Notes under the pieces: model-generated
Database searches by the model: none
Seen by the model: the letters and a program-made list of their open reading frames with translations, nothing else
What the model was told of the DNA's origin: nothing
Assembly (NCBI GenBank): GCA_964367645.1
Contig: CAYIYN010000020.1
Coordinates: forward strand, 1 to 19,599
Length of the DNA: 19,599 nucleotides
Source of the DNA: RGIG4097 sp964367645
GTDB lineage: Bacteria; Bacillota; Clostridia; Christensenellales; CAG-917
Reading direction: 5' to 3'
Shown: positions 7,808 to 15,786 of the stretch, in pieces
Layout of the letters: every line of letters begins with the position of its first letter
Numbering within the stretch: position 1 is the stretch's first letter
Program-made: the position numbers and the translations under genes

Positions 7808-9105
7808 ATTTAATCGGTAAAAACATTGTTGTATACGGAGCGGGAGTCAGCGGACTCGCCGCTTATGGACTGATAAGAGAAAGAGGGGGCAGGGCGATTA
7901 TTTTTGACGATAACCCCGCCGCCGAACACGCGACATCCTCACCCGGAGTGTTTGCAAATGCGGATTTAATCGTAATAAGCCCCGGAGTAAAGAGCGGGAA
8001 CGCATACGTTTTGGACGCGCGCTTGGACGGAATCCCTGTTATAAGCGAGTTGGAACTTGCATCACAAGTTTGTCTTGCGGAGCAGATTGCCGTGACGGGC
8101 ACAAACGGAAAAACCACAACAGTCGGCTTGATTGAAAGTATTTTGCATGCGGCTCACTTATCTGCGCGCGCAGTGGGAAACATAGGAGTGCCGTTTTCGG
8201 ACTACGCCGACAAAATGGACACAACTGAAACGGCGGTTATCGAAGCGTCCAGTTTTCAACTTGAAAGCGCAATTTCGTTTGCTCCGGATATCGCCGTGAT
8301 GCTGAATATCACTCCCGACCATTTGGACCGTCACGGCAATATGAGAAAATACACCGCCGCAAAGTCCAACATCTTTTTGCGACAGAGTGAAAGCGACCAT
8401 GTTGTTTACAACGCAGACGACGAAAGGTTAAGGGAGTTGTGTCCTCTGATGCGTGCAAAAAAAGTGCCGTTCAGTTTAAGCGCTCCCGTTGACGGTGCGT
8501 ACATATCTTCAGATTTTTTGTGTTTCAAAGGAACGCCCGTCGTGTCAATTGATGAAGTGAATTTTTGCGGCCGCGAGATGGAAAACGCTCTTGCCGCCGT
8601 TGCGGTCGGCTGTATAAAAGGCATAAATCCTTATACTATCGCAACCGCAGTGTCTTCATTCAAGCGTCCTCAGTATAGGCGTCAAAAGATAGGAACAATC
8701 AAGGGTATCGAAGTTTACAACGACAGCAAGGCGACAAATATTGACAGTACGCTTTCAGCCCTTCAATGTGAAAGGAGGAGATGCGTGGTCATTTTGGGCG
8801 GAGCAAAACGAGGAGAGGATTTTGATTTTATGTTTTCATTGATGCCCAAAAACGTAAGCGGAGCCATTGCGTCGGGAGAAAACGGCGAAGATATTTTGAA
8901 GGCGGCAAAAAGAGCGAGATTTGACAATTTGGAAATTGCCTGCGATTTAGCGGAGGCGTTGGATAAAGCCGTTGACTTGGCAAAAAAGACCGAATCGGAA
9001 AGTGTATATTTCTCGCCCGCATCAAAGAGTTTTGACAGTTATCACGATTACATCGAGAGGGGAAAGGCGTTTGACAACATCTTTTCCCAGCGTAAAGATT
9101 TATGA
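7804..9105 (+). CDS. murD: UDP-MurNAc-L-alanine:D-glutamate ligase MurD
   Basis: MurD is the cytoplasmic ATP-dependent ligase that adds D-glutamate to UDP-MurNAc-L-Ala. The 433-residue protein starts with a Rossmann-like N-terminal domain containing YGAGVSGLAA (11-20). The ATP loop GTNGKTTT (99-106), the central block NITPDHLDRHG, the conserved NDSKATNIDST and the C-terminal block FSPASKSFDSYHDYIERG follow. Length and order match the family. The family block usually written SPACASFD reads SPASKSFD here, a mild variation. ATGA overlaps of four bases join it to both mraY and ftsW, so the three genes are translationally coupled. Confidence 0.95.
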   Translation: MNLIGKNIVVYGAGVSGLAAYGLIRERGGRAIIFDDNPAAEHATSSPGVFANADLIVISPGVKSGNAYVLDARLDGIPVISELELASQVCLAEQIAVTGTNGKTTTVGLIESILHAAHLSARAVGNIGVPFSDYADKMDTTETAVIEASSFQLESAISFAPDIAVMLNITPDHLDRHGNMRKYTAAKSNIFLRQSESDHVVYNADDERLRELCPLMRAKKVPFSLSAPVDGAYISSDFLCFKGTPVVSIDEVNFCGREMENALAAVAVGCIKGINPYTIATAVSSFKRPQYRRQKIGTIKGIEVYNDSKATNIDSTLSALQCERRRCVVILGGAKRGEDFDFMFSLMPKNVSGAIASGENGEDILKAAKRARFDNLEIACDLAEALDKAVDLAKKTESESVYFSPASKSFDSYHDYIERGKAFDNIFSQRKDL

Positions 9106-10277
9106 AAATATCCTCGCGGGCAAATGTAGCGGTGCTGCCGATTTCGGCAATTTTGCTTTCGCTTTTGGGGCTGGTGTTTATATATTCTGCCTCTTCTTAC
9201 TCGGCGCAGTTGCAAGTCGGCGACACTTTTCACTATGTAAAAACTCAGGCGGTTGCGCTTGTTCTTGGTGCGGCGGTTATGGTGTTCTTCGCTTTTTTAG
9301 ATTTGAACAAATTAAAACGCGCTGCGCCAATACTTTACGTTGTGTCGATTTTGATTCTCTCTTTGGTGTTCGTGCCCAAATTAGGTATCGAAATTTACGG
9401 CGCAAAAAGATGGTTAAACCTAGGCTTTGTAACCGTTCAACCGTCGGAATACGCAAAATTCGGACTCGTCGTATACATAGCCGCTTTTGCCGATAGAAAA
9501 GGTGTGCAGACTTTTCCTCGTCTGTTGCATTGTCTTATGGCGGGAGGCGCGATATGCCTTTTGCTTTTGCTTGAACCCAATATGTCGATTACCGTTTGCG
9601 TGGCATTGACACTTTTCATATTGATGTTTGTATCAGGTGCAAAAAGCGGGCATTTAGGCGCAGTTATGTTGCCTGTTCTCGCTCTTGGAATTGCGCTCCT
9701 TTTTTCGGAACCTTACCGTGTCAGACGATTGTTGGCATTTGTCAATCCTTGGGAATCGCCGCTTGACGAGGGTTATCAACTGATACAGTCCTACTATGCT
9801 CTGGGCTCGGGAGGACTGTTCGGAGTCGGACTGTTCAATTCGCGCCAAAAATATTTATTTTTGCCTTTTTCCGAAAGCGATTTTGTGCTTGCGATTATCG
9901 GTGAGGAAATCGGGCTTGTGGGTGTGGCTTTAATTTTGCTGCTCTATATGATTTTGGTTGTCGCGGGAATAAAAACAGCAATGGGCGCAAAAGACAGATT
10001 TTCTTGTTATCTCGCCGCCGGTATAACCTCTCTTATAGCCGTGCAAACTGTAATCAACGTCGCCGTGGTGTGCGGCGCAGTGCCTCCGACGGGGCTGCCT
10101 CTGCCTTTTATGAGTGCAGGAGGGAGTTCTTTGGTCGCCTATCTTGGCGCGGTCGGATTGCTTATAAACGTCGCCAAAAAATCAAGTATCAAAATTCTCG
10201 ACACTCATAACGACTTCAACAAAAACTTAAAACTAAATGACATCGTTGCGTGGAAAAATACTCCCACAACGAAATAG
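9102..10277 (+). CDS. ftsW: SEDS peptidoglycan glycosyltransferase FtsW
   Basis: FtsW polymerises lipid II into glycan strands at the septum and works as a pair with a class B PBP, here probably the product of 3410-5203. The 391-residue protein has about ten membrane segments. It shows the SEDS blocks KRWLNLGFVTVQPSEYAK (102-119), LLLLEPNMS (the usual LxQPDxGT region, altered), FVNPWESPLDEGYQLIQS, ALGSGGLFGVGL and LPFMSAGGSSL. D260 in SESDFVLA occupies the place of the catalytic aspartate. Because the cluster runs into sporulation genes, a SpoVE-like sporulation role is possible as well. murG, usually next, is absent. The stop codon lies eight bases before murA. Confidence 0.94.
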   Translation: MKISSRANVAVLPISAILLSLLGLVFIYSASSYSAQLQVGDTFHYVKTQAVALVLGAAVMVFFAFLDLNKLKRAAPILYVVSILILSLVFVPKLGIEIYGAKRWLNLGFVTVQPSEYAKFGLVVYIAAFADRKGVQTFPRLLHCLMAGGAICLLLLLEPNMSITVCVALTLFILMFVSGAKSGHLGAVMLPVLALGIALLFSEPYRVRRLLAFVNPWESPLDEGYQLIQSYYALGSGGLFGVGLFNSRQKYLFLPFSESDFVLAIIGEEIGLVGVALILLLYMILVVAGIKTAMGAKDRFSCYLAAGITSLIAVQTVINVAVVCGAVPPTGLPLPFMSAGGSSLVAYLGAVGLLINVAKKSSIKILDTHNDFNKNLKLNDIVAWKNTPTTK

Positions 10278-10285
10278 GGTAAATT

Positions 10286-11539
10286 ATGCCGGAAAATCAT
10301 CTTCTCGTAAAAGGCGGAAAACCGCTCAACGGAAACGTAGTTTTGCACGCGGCAAAAAATGCCGTTCTTCCTTTGCTTGCCGCCTCGGTTTTGACTTCTA
10401 AACCTCTGACCGTGTGCGATTGTCCCTATATTACGGACGTTGAAGGGATGGTCAGAATTTTGCAGTCGCTGGGTATGGACGTAAAAACAAAAGATAGAAA
10501 CGTAACCGTTTTTGGAAAGCCCAACGGCAGTCATGTTCCGGAGAAATTGGCGTGCGCTTTGCGCTCGTCCGTTTTTCTGCTTGGGCCGCTGCTTTCAGAA
10601 ACACGCGAAGTAAAATTGCATTATCCCGGCGGTTGCGCCATAGGCTCAAGACCGCTCGATATACATTTGAACGGACTTTGCGCTATGGGCGCAAAGGTCG
10701 AATACAATGAAAACAGCATTTTATGCACCGCAAAAAAGTTGAAGGGAGCGGAAATCGTTTTAAAATATCCAAGCGTCGGTGCGACGGAAAATTTGTTGCT
10801 TGCGGCTGTCAAAGCAGAAGGCGACACGATACTCATCGGGTGCGCACGCGAGCCAGAAATCGTGTCACTGTGCAAAGCGTTGCGGCTTATGGGCGCGAAA
10901 ATTTCGGGTGAGGGTACACCGGTAATTAAAATCAGCGGCGTAGATTCGCTGGACGGAATTGAGTATACGCCCATAACAGACAGAATCGTTGCCGGTACGG
11001 TACTTATGGCAACGGCAGTAACAGGCGGAAAAGTTTCATTGCTAGGAGCGCGTCCGCGCGACTTGGGCGCAGTGCTTTCACGTATGGTTTCAAAAAACAT
11101 TTCGTTCACCGAAGATTGCAGTTCGTTGACAATCGAAAGCGACGGCAAAATCAATCCCGGCGACATAACAACAGGACCGCATCCGCTTTTCCCCACCGAC
11201 TTGCAGGCTCCGTATTGCGCTATGCAATGCTATTCAAGAGGACAGAGTGTCGTGTGCGAAACGGTTTTTGAAAACAGATTTGCTCATGTCGAAGAGTTGA
11301 AAAAAATGGGTGCGGATTTAAGCCTAAACGGCAACGAGTTGACTGTTGTCGGAAAGGGCGAACTAAACGTCGCAGATCTGTACGCGTCCGACTTGCGCGG
11401 AGGGGCGGGGCTGATAATAGCCGCTTTGGGTGCAAAAGGAGCGAGCAGGGTTTTTGGTTTAAACTATATCGACAGAGGATATGAAGATATTTGCGGTCTT
11501 TTCGCATCTTTGGGTGCCGACATCAGTCTACAACAGTAA
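10286..11539 (+). CDS. murA: UDP-GlcNAc 1-carboxyvinyltransferase MurA
   Basis: MurA transfers enolpyruvate from PEP to UDP-GlcNAc, the first committed step of peptidoglycan synthesis and the target of fosfomycin. The 417-residue protein carries the Lys-Asn pair in AAKNAVLP (K24-N25). The active-site loop is PGGCAIGSRPLDIH, with the PEP-reactive cysteine at C117, which predicts fosfomycin sensitivity of this copy. The later blocks TDLQAPYCAM, FENRFAHVEELKKMGA and YIDRGYEDICGLFASLGA fit the family. AGGG (10276-10279) precedes the ATG by six bases. Firmicutes often have two MurA copies, and which one this is cannot be told from one window. The last 23 coding bases recur, slightly altered, 65 bases downstream. 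Confidence 0.95.
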   Translation: MPENHLLVKGGKPLNGNVVLHAAKNAVLPLLAASVLTSKPLTVCDCPYITDVEGMVRILQSLGMDVKTKDRNVTVFGKPNGSHVPEKLACALRSSVFLLGPLLSETREVKLHYPGGCAIGSRPLDIHLNGLCAMGAKVEYNENSILCTAKKLKGAEIVLKYPSVGATENLLLAAVKAEGDTILIGCAREPEIVSLCKALRLMGAKISGEGTPVIKISGVDSLDGIEYTPITDRIVAGTVLMATAVTGGKVSLLGARPRDLGAVLSRMVSKNISFTEDCSSLTIESDGKINPGDITTGPHPLFPTDLQAPYCAMQCYSRGQSVVCETVFENRFAHVEELKKMGADLSLNGNELTVVGKGELNVADLYASDLRGGAGLIIAALGAKGASRVFGLNYIDRGYEDICGLFASLGADISLQQ

Positions 11540-11613
11540 TATATACATCTGCATTTTTCATTTTGTCCGGTCTTTCCGAATCCGACATCAGTCTAAAATA
11601 GTAATAAATGCAT
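11517..11613. repeat. Direct repeat of the murA 3' end
   Basis: About 31 bases starting CCGACATCAGTCTA (11517) recur at 11582 with a few substitutions, an offset of 65 bases. The first copy contains the last murA codons and stop; the second lies downstream and is non-coding. This is a small tandem duplication at the border of the non-coding island. Confidence 0.7.
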
Positions 11614-11656
11614 TTGCTCATATAATCCAAAGGCGATACTTCGCAGACGGTGTCTG

Positions 11657-11742
11657 CTCTGTATGACAATTTGGGCGCAGACGTAAAGAACAGGCAGACA
11701 TCATCTCTGTATGACAATTTGGGGGCAGACGTAAAGAACAGG
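11657..11742. repeat. Two 38-nt direct repeats, 48-nt period
   Basis: The 38-base word beginning CTCTGTATGACAATTTGG occurs at 11657-11694 and again at 11705-11742 with one difference. The 48-base period is a multiple of three, so one plus frame reads LYDNLGADVKNR twice, but I see no ribosome binding site or start that would make this a gene. Confidence 0.8.
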
Positions 11743-11754
11743 GCAAACTGCTAT

Positions 11755-11810
11755 CTTGTCACTCTGAGCACACCTCACTTTCTTGTCACTCTGAGCGCAG
11801 CCGAAGAGTC
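11755..11810. repeat. Short CTTGTCACTCTGAGC repeats
   Basis: CTTGTCACTCTGAGC occurs at 11755-11769 and 11782-11796. The second copy continues as GCAGCCGAAGAGTC. From memory, sequences of the form TCA(T/C)TCTGAGCG-AG-CGAAGA are dispersed non-coding repeats in many gut Firmicutes. That link is recollection and was not searched. Confidence 0.6.
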
Positions 11811-11833
11811 GCCACTGGAAAAACTTTCACGTG

Positions 11834-12347
11834 CACGCACTTTCTCATTACGAAGTTACGAAATAACCCCGAGCAAGCGTGAACACGCACTCACTCATTA
11901 CGAAGTTACGAACACGAGCCGCAGGGCGGCGAGAAAGCGAGCGCCGAGCACCAGACAGAAGTGCGCCGGCATAGCGGCAAAGGGGGGGCACCCCCACCGC
12001 ACAAAGGCACGCGAATGGCAAATTGAGTTATGTGATAGACAGCGTGCCGACTGCGGAAGGGGGAAGAGGAGCAACCGCACGCAAATCACAGACTGCGAAC
12101 AGCAGTCGTGCAAAGGGCGAGTTGCGACGAGCGAAGCGGTGCCGTAATGCCAAGTGGCATAATGAGGCGACGATACTTAATGTGCGAGAGCCGAGTGTGT
12201 CCCCGCCGTAAGGCTCGCGTGGGTCCCTTTAGGGGGAACGCGATTGGGGAAACACCTGAGGAAGGGGGAAACTTCAAGACACTAGGAAAGAGGGGGCATC
12301 TAAAATAAAAAGAGAGTGAACCCGCACTCACTCATTACGAAGTTATG
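11834..12347. repeat. Three copies of a CACTCATTACGAAGTTA repeat
   Basis: The word around TCATTACGAAGTTACGAA occurs at 11834-11862, 11884-11912 and, as TCATTACGAAGTTATGA, at about 12323-12348. The second and third copies share some 33 bases starting GTGAAC and bracket a GC-rich segment of about 410 bases. This resembles an insert between direct repeats or recombination between dispersed repeats. Confidence 0.7.
11913..12322. other. GC-rich, hairpin-rich non-coding segment
   Basis: This stretch is more GC- and purine-rich than its surroundings and has no gene-like frame. It can form several hairpins: ATGCCA-AG-TGGCAT near 12149, TCGCGT...ACGCGA enclosing TCCC...GGGA near 12216-12244, and runs of G facing runs of C near 11980-11997. 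No transposase, tRNA or known RNA fold is recognisable. It may be a small non-autonomous element or a structured intergenic repeat. Confidence 0.5.
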
Positions 12348-12408
12348 AGCGGTTCTACTGAAAATCGACTGTCTAAACGATAAAGTAAACTAAAATTTTA
12401 AAAAAGTC

Positions 12409-12436
12409 TTGACAATATATATTTATTATATATAAT
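12409..12436 (+). promoter_or_regulatory. Consensus SigA promoter of ftsA-ftsZ
   Basis: TTGACA (12409-12414) and TATAAT (12431-12436) are separated by 16 bases, so both hexamers match consensus. The surroundings are very AT-rich, in sharp contrast to the GC-rich stretch before them. The site lies about 50 bases before the ftsA start and makes ftsA-ftsZ a strongly expressed unit independent of the upstream cluster. Confidence 0.85.
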
Positions 12437-12487
12437 TTAATTATAACTTAACGCACGCACGCGCGTAGTTCGGGCAAAAAGGACGTT

Positions 12488-13657
12488 ATGAGCGGTATTT
12501 TCACAAAAGATATTGTCGTGCTGGACGTGACTTCACGTCTGGTTTCTGCTATTGTCGGCGTTAAGAAGGCTCAAAGCGTTTTCGGACTAAAAGCCGTCGT
12601 AGAAAAAGTCCATTCGGGCTATGAAAACGGCAAATGGCTTGACCTTGACGAAACGCGCAAAGTTTCTTATGACGTTTTAAATGAAGTCATGTTACATTCC
12701 GCATCTCGCTCCAAAAAGATTTTTATCGGTGTACCTGCGGAATTTGTCACTGTCGTAACAAAAGAAATCCACGTTACACTTGACAGAGAACGCCGCGTAG
12801 TCGATGCAGATATAGAATTTTTGCTCAAAAAGGGCGAAACGTTTAATCAGGACAAATACGTTGTCATCAACCGCGCGCCGGTGCATTATTCCGTTGACAC
12901 AGCAGAGGCGTTTTACGGCGACGTCCGCGGACTGAATGCATCAAACGTGACAGGAATGATTACGTACGTTTTGTGCGAGCGCTCATTTACGGACTTTTAC
13001 GACGACATCTCAAGTTCACTTTGCTTCAGAGATATAAGATACATCTCCACCGCTTGGGCGGAAGGTGTTTCTTTGTTTGAAAAGGAAGAACGCGACAATT
13101 CCTACGCCCTTTTGGACGTTGGATATATTTCATCCAGCGTGCTTATCGGCAGGGGAAACGGCGTTGTTGCGCTAAAATCTTTTTCGCTTGGCGGAGGGCA
13201 CATCTCTGCCGATATGTACGAGTTGCTTGACGTCCCGTTTGAACTGGCGGAACAGGCAAAAGACCTTGTGGATTTAAACCTTAATTACTCCGACGACGCA
13301 ATTATCGTCGCCGATGCCGACAGTGCAGTTTACGGCGTAGACGCATGCGAAATCGTCCGCTCCAAACTCGACGTCTTTGCCGAAGTTTTGAAAAGCGTAC
13401 TCAGCGGCGTAAAAAATGAATTTCCGTCCTACGCGCCCGTGTATTTGACGGGCGAGGGCATCGCAGGTATTCGCGGAGCGAAAAAATACCTTAGCGAGCA
13501 ACTTGGCAGGACGGTTGAAATCGCAACACCAAAACTTCCCGGATATGCAAAGCCGTGCCACGCGTCCAAGATATCCTTGCTGATAGTGGCGGAAACGCTT
13601 GCCAAATTCAATTTTCGGGAGTTTATAAAAAAGATAATCAGCGGAGGTAAATTATGA
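12488..13657 (+). CDS. ftsA: Divergent FtsA-like division protein
   Basis: FtsA is an actin-fold protein that ties the Z ring to the membrane and recruits later division proteins. The 389-residue product keeps the FtsA layout: a phosphate-1-like start VLDVTSRLVSAIVG (11-24), a phosphate-2 position at LLDVGYISSSVLIG (208-221), SFSLGGGHIS (231-240) and an adenosine-binding-like LTGEGIAGIRGA (320-331). The phosphate-2 motif lacks the usual DIGGGTT glycines, so ATP binding may be weakened or lost. The C-terminal FNFREFIKKII could be the amphipathic membrane helix. AAAAAGGA (12475-12482) precedes the ATG. The stop overlaps the ftsZ start by four bases. Position next to ftsZ supports the call more than sequence does. 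MreB or a chaperone of the same fold is less likely. Confidence 0.85.
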   Translation: MSGIFTKDIVVLDVTSRLVSAIVGVKKAQSVFGLKAVVEKVHSGYENGKWLDLDETRKVSYDVLNEVMLHSASRSKKIFIGVPAEFVTVVTKEIHVTLDRERRVVDADIEFLLKKGETFNQDKYVVINRAPVHYSVDTAEAFYGDVRGLNASNVTGMITYVLCERSFTDFYDDISSSLCFRDIRYISTAWAEGVSLFEKEERDNSYALLDVGYISSSVLIGRGNGVVALKSFSLGGGHISADMYELLDVPFELAEQAKDLVDLNLNYSDDAIIVADADSAVYGVDACEIVRSKLDVFAEVLKSVLSGVKNEFPSYAPVYLTGEGIAGIRGAKKYLSEQLGRTVEIATPKLPGYAKPCHASKISLLIVAETLAKFNFREFIKKIISGGKL

Positions 13658-15117
13658 TAGATTTTGAAAAATACGGGTTTGACACCGCTCCTGTCGAGGA
13701 AAAAGACCTTGACGAAGTATCGGATAGCAACGATTATACGGCCCGCGAAATCATAGATAACGATGACGGCTTTGTTCAGCAGTCATTTGACGACGTTGAG
13801 GAAGAGCCTGTGCCGACGCTTGTCGCGACAGCACCAAAAACTCCTCACTTAGACGTTGATACTCTCACCGCCAAACAACCCGGCAAGGCAAATATCGTAG
13901 TAGTCGGCGTGGGCGGTGGCGGAAATAATGCCGTCAACAATATGATTCGCGCAGGCATAAAAAGCGCGAGTTTCCTCGTTATGAACACCGACGTACAGGC
14001 GCTCAATATGTCGCTTGTTGCCCCCAAATTCAAAATCCAATTAGGACACGGACAAACGGGGGGTCTGGGTGCAGGCTCCAACCCCGAAATCGGTCGTCTT
14101 GCCGCCGAAGAATCGCGCGAATACATAAAAGCCGCACTAAAGGGCATCGACCTTCTCTTCATAACCGCCGGAATGGGCGGGGGTACAGGCACCGGTGCTG
14201 CGCCGATTATCGCAGAAATAGCCAAATCAATGGGTATTTTGACTGTCGCAGTCGTCACAAAGCCTTTCAACTTTGAAGGTCAACTCCGCATGAAAAACGC
14301 TGAAACGGGCATCAGAAATCTGCAAAACTTTGTTGACACCCTTCTCGTTATTCCCAATCAGAAACTTATCGACGTGCTCGACAAGAGCGTGTCGTTCAAA
14401 CGCGCTTTTGAAATCGCCGACGACGTTCTGCGTCAAGGTGTGCAAGGCGTGAGTGACATAATTGCCAATCCCGAACTTATCAACCTCGACTTTGCAGACG
14501 TAAAAACCATACTCTTGAACAAAGGACTCGCTCATATGGGCATAGGCTACGGCAAAGGCGAAAAGAGAGTCATCGAGGCAGTTCGCGGCGCAGTGTGCAG
14601 TCCGCTTCTTGAAACAGATATTGAAGGCGCAACGGGCATAATCATCAACGTTTGCGGCGGTGAAGATATGCTGCTTACCGAAGTCACCGAGGCTTGCGAC
14701 ATTATCCGCGACGTGGTGGACCCTTCAGCAAACATCATCGTCGGCACCGCAACCGTTCCCGACAAAAAGGACATCGAAATCACCATCATCGCCACGGGCT
14801 TTATGGACAAAAACACCATACCTGCCCGCGTATCCACAAACCCCGCCGTCACAGCGGCAAAACCTGTGTCAAGCGTGCTTGGCGAAGTGGCTGCCGATAC
14901 CGAAACGGAAAAACCGATGCGTCCGATTTATAATCCCGACATCTTTGCCGACCGTCCGCAGTTTGGCGCTCCCAAAGACGCTGCTCCTCTTGCTCCCGCG
15001 CCCGCACAACAACTTCCCGAACCCGAAGAAATTCAGCCTTCGAGGATAGATGTTTCAGCAGTGGGGGGGAGGCAAGTGCCTAAGTTTCTGCGCAAGATTC
15101 GCGGCGACCGCAATTAA
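13654..15117 (+). CDS. ftsZ: Cell division GTPase FtsZ with N-terminal extension
   Basis: FtsZ is the tubulin homologue that forms the division ring. The 487-residue protein has the nucleotide loop VVGVGGGGNNAVN (83-95), NTDVQAL, the tubulin signature GMGGGTGTGAAP (173-184), the T7-loop block ELINLDFADVKTI and a Pro-rich linker. The C-terminal peptide RQVPKFLRKIRG is the site that binds FtsA and similar partners. The GTPase core starts near residue 80, whereas in B. subtilis it starts near residue 14. About 66 extra residues, rich in Asp and Glu, precede it. The start is supported by GGAGGT (13642-13647) and the ATGA overlap with ftsA, and there is no other methionine before the core. An array of repeats begins five bases after the stop codon. 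Confidence 0.98.
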   Translation: MIDFEKYGFDTAPVEEKDLDEVSDSNDYTAREIIDNDDGFVQQSFDDVEEEPVPTLVATAPKTPHLDVDTLTAKQPGKANIVVVGVGGGGNNAVNNMIRAGIKSASFLVMNTDVQALNMSLVAPKFKIQLGHGQTGGLGAGSNPEIGRLAAEESREYIKAALKGIDLLFITAGMGGGTGTGAAPIIAEIAKSMGILTVAVVTKPFNFEGQLRMKNAETGIRNLQNFVDTLLVIPNQKLIDVLDKSVSFKRAFEIADDVLRQGVQGVSDIIANPELINLDFADVKTILLNKGLAHMGIGYGKGEKRVIEAVRGAVCSPLLETDIEGATGIIINVCGGEDMLLTEVTEACDIIRDVVDPSANIIVGTATVPDKKDIEITIIATGFMDKNTIPARVSTNPAVTAAKPVSSVLGEVAADTETEKPMRPIYNPDIFADRPQFGAPKDAAPLAPAPAQQLPEPEEIQPSRIDVSAVGGRQVPKFLRKIRGDRN

Positions 15118-15121
15118 ACTG

Positions 15122-15370
15122 TGCTATTTGCGCGCTTTTGCGCGTTGCACAAAAACTTGTCACCGCCGCGTACTACCGTGTACGCTGGGCGGCTCCAAAA
15201 CTTTGCGCACCGTGCAAAATCATCACAAATATCCCAGTTTAATAAACGGCATAGATAGAACTTGCTATTGCGCGCTTTTGCGCGTTGCACAAAAACTTGT
15301 CACCGTCGCGTACTGCCGTGTACGCTGGGCGGCTCCAAAACTTTGCGCACCGTGCAAAATCATCACAAAT
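15122..15370. repeat. Type A tandem repeats, 140-bp period
   Basis: One complete unit (about 15122-15262) and most of a second (15263-15370, cut by the N gap) are nearly identical, with an offset of 140 bases. Each contains a GC-rich hairpin CGCGC-TTTT-GCGCG flanked by TTGCAC and ends in CAAAATCATCACAAATATCCC before an AT-rich link. The first unit begins almost at the ftsZ stop codon. Confidence 0.9.
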
Positions 15371-15470
15371 NNNNNNNNNNNNNNNNNNNNNNNNNNNNNN
15401 NNNNNNNNNNNNNNNNNNNNNNNNNNNNNNNNNNNNNNNNNNNNNNNNNNNNNNNNNNNNNNNNNNNNNN
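15371..15470. other. Scaffold gap of 100 N
   Basis: Exactly 100 unknown bases, the usual placeholder for a join of unknown length. Left and right flanks (ATCACAAAT and ATCGATGTTTAACGG) match what would be adjacent inside the repeat (compare 15601-15626), so the gap lies in a collapsed tandem array. Confidence 0.95.
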
Positions 15471-15686
15471 ATCGATGTTTAACGGCTTAGATATAATTAA
15501 CCGCTAAATGAAGTCATAGCGTAGAAAATCAGTGTAATAGGTTTTGTTTGTTCCAGGCATAAATAAGTTGGAGTTATGCAAAAGTGAGCAAAGTGCAAAA
15601 TCATCACAAATATCCCTGTTTAACGGATTATATATAATTAACCGCTAAATGAAGTCATAGCGTAGAAAATCAGTGTAATAGGTTTT
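15471..15686. repeat. Type B tandem repeats, 141-bp period
   Basis: GTTTAACGG at 15477 and at 15618 begin two units of the same sequence 141 bases apart. The first unit is complete; the second is cut by the next N gap after 69 bases. The unit shares with type A the part around GCAAAATCATCACAAATATCCC and the following GTTTAA, but the rest is different and AT-rich. Confidence 0.9.
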
Positions 15687-15786
15687 NNNNNNNNNNNNNN
15701 NNNNNNNNNNNNNNNNNNNNNNNNNNNNNNNNNNNNNNNNNNNNNNNNNNNNNNNNNNNNNNNNNNNNNNNNNNNNNNNNNNNNNN
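15687..15786. other. Scaffold gap of 100 N
   Basis: A second gap of exactly 100 N. The left flank ends at base 69 of a type B unit and the right flank resumes at the matching base 70 (GTTTGTT, compare 15546), so the true insert may be zero or any whole number of units. Confidence 0.95.

Noticed and set aside
11650..12147. 165-codon plus-strand frame across the murA-ftsA gap
   Set aside because: It crosses several unrelated repeats and changes composition along its length. It shows no conserved domain and has a GTG start without a Shine-Dalgarno.
13845..14270. Long minus-strand frame inside ftsZ
   Set aside because: It is the antisense of the highly conserved FtsZ GTPase core and has no ribosome binding site.
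15050..15490. Open frame over the ftsZ end and repeat array
   Set aside because: It starts inside ftsZ in another frame, crosses the N gap and only reflects the repeat sequence.
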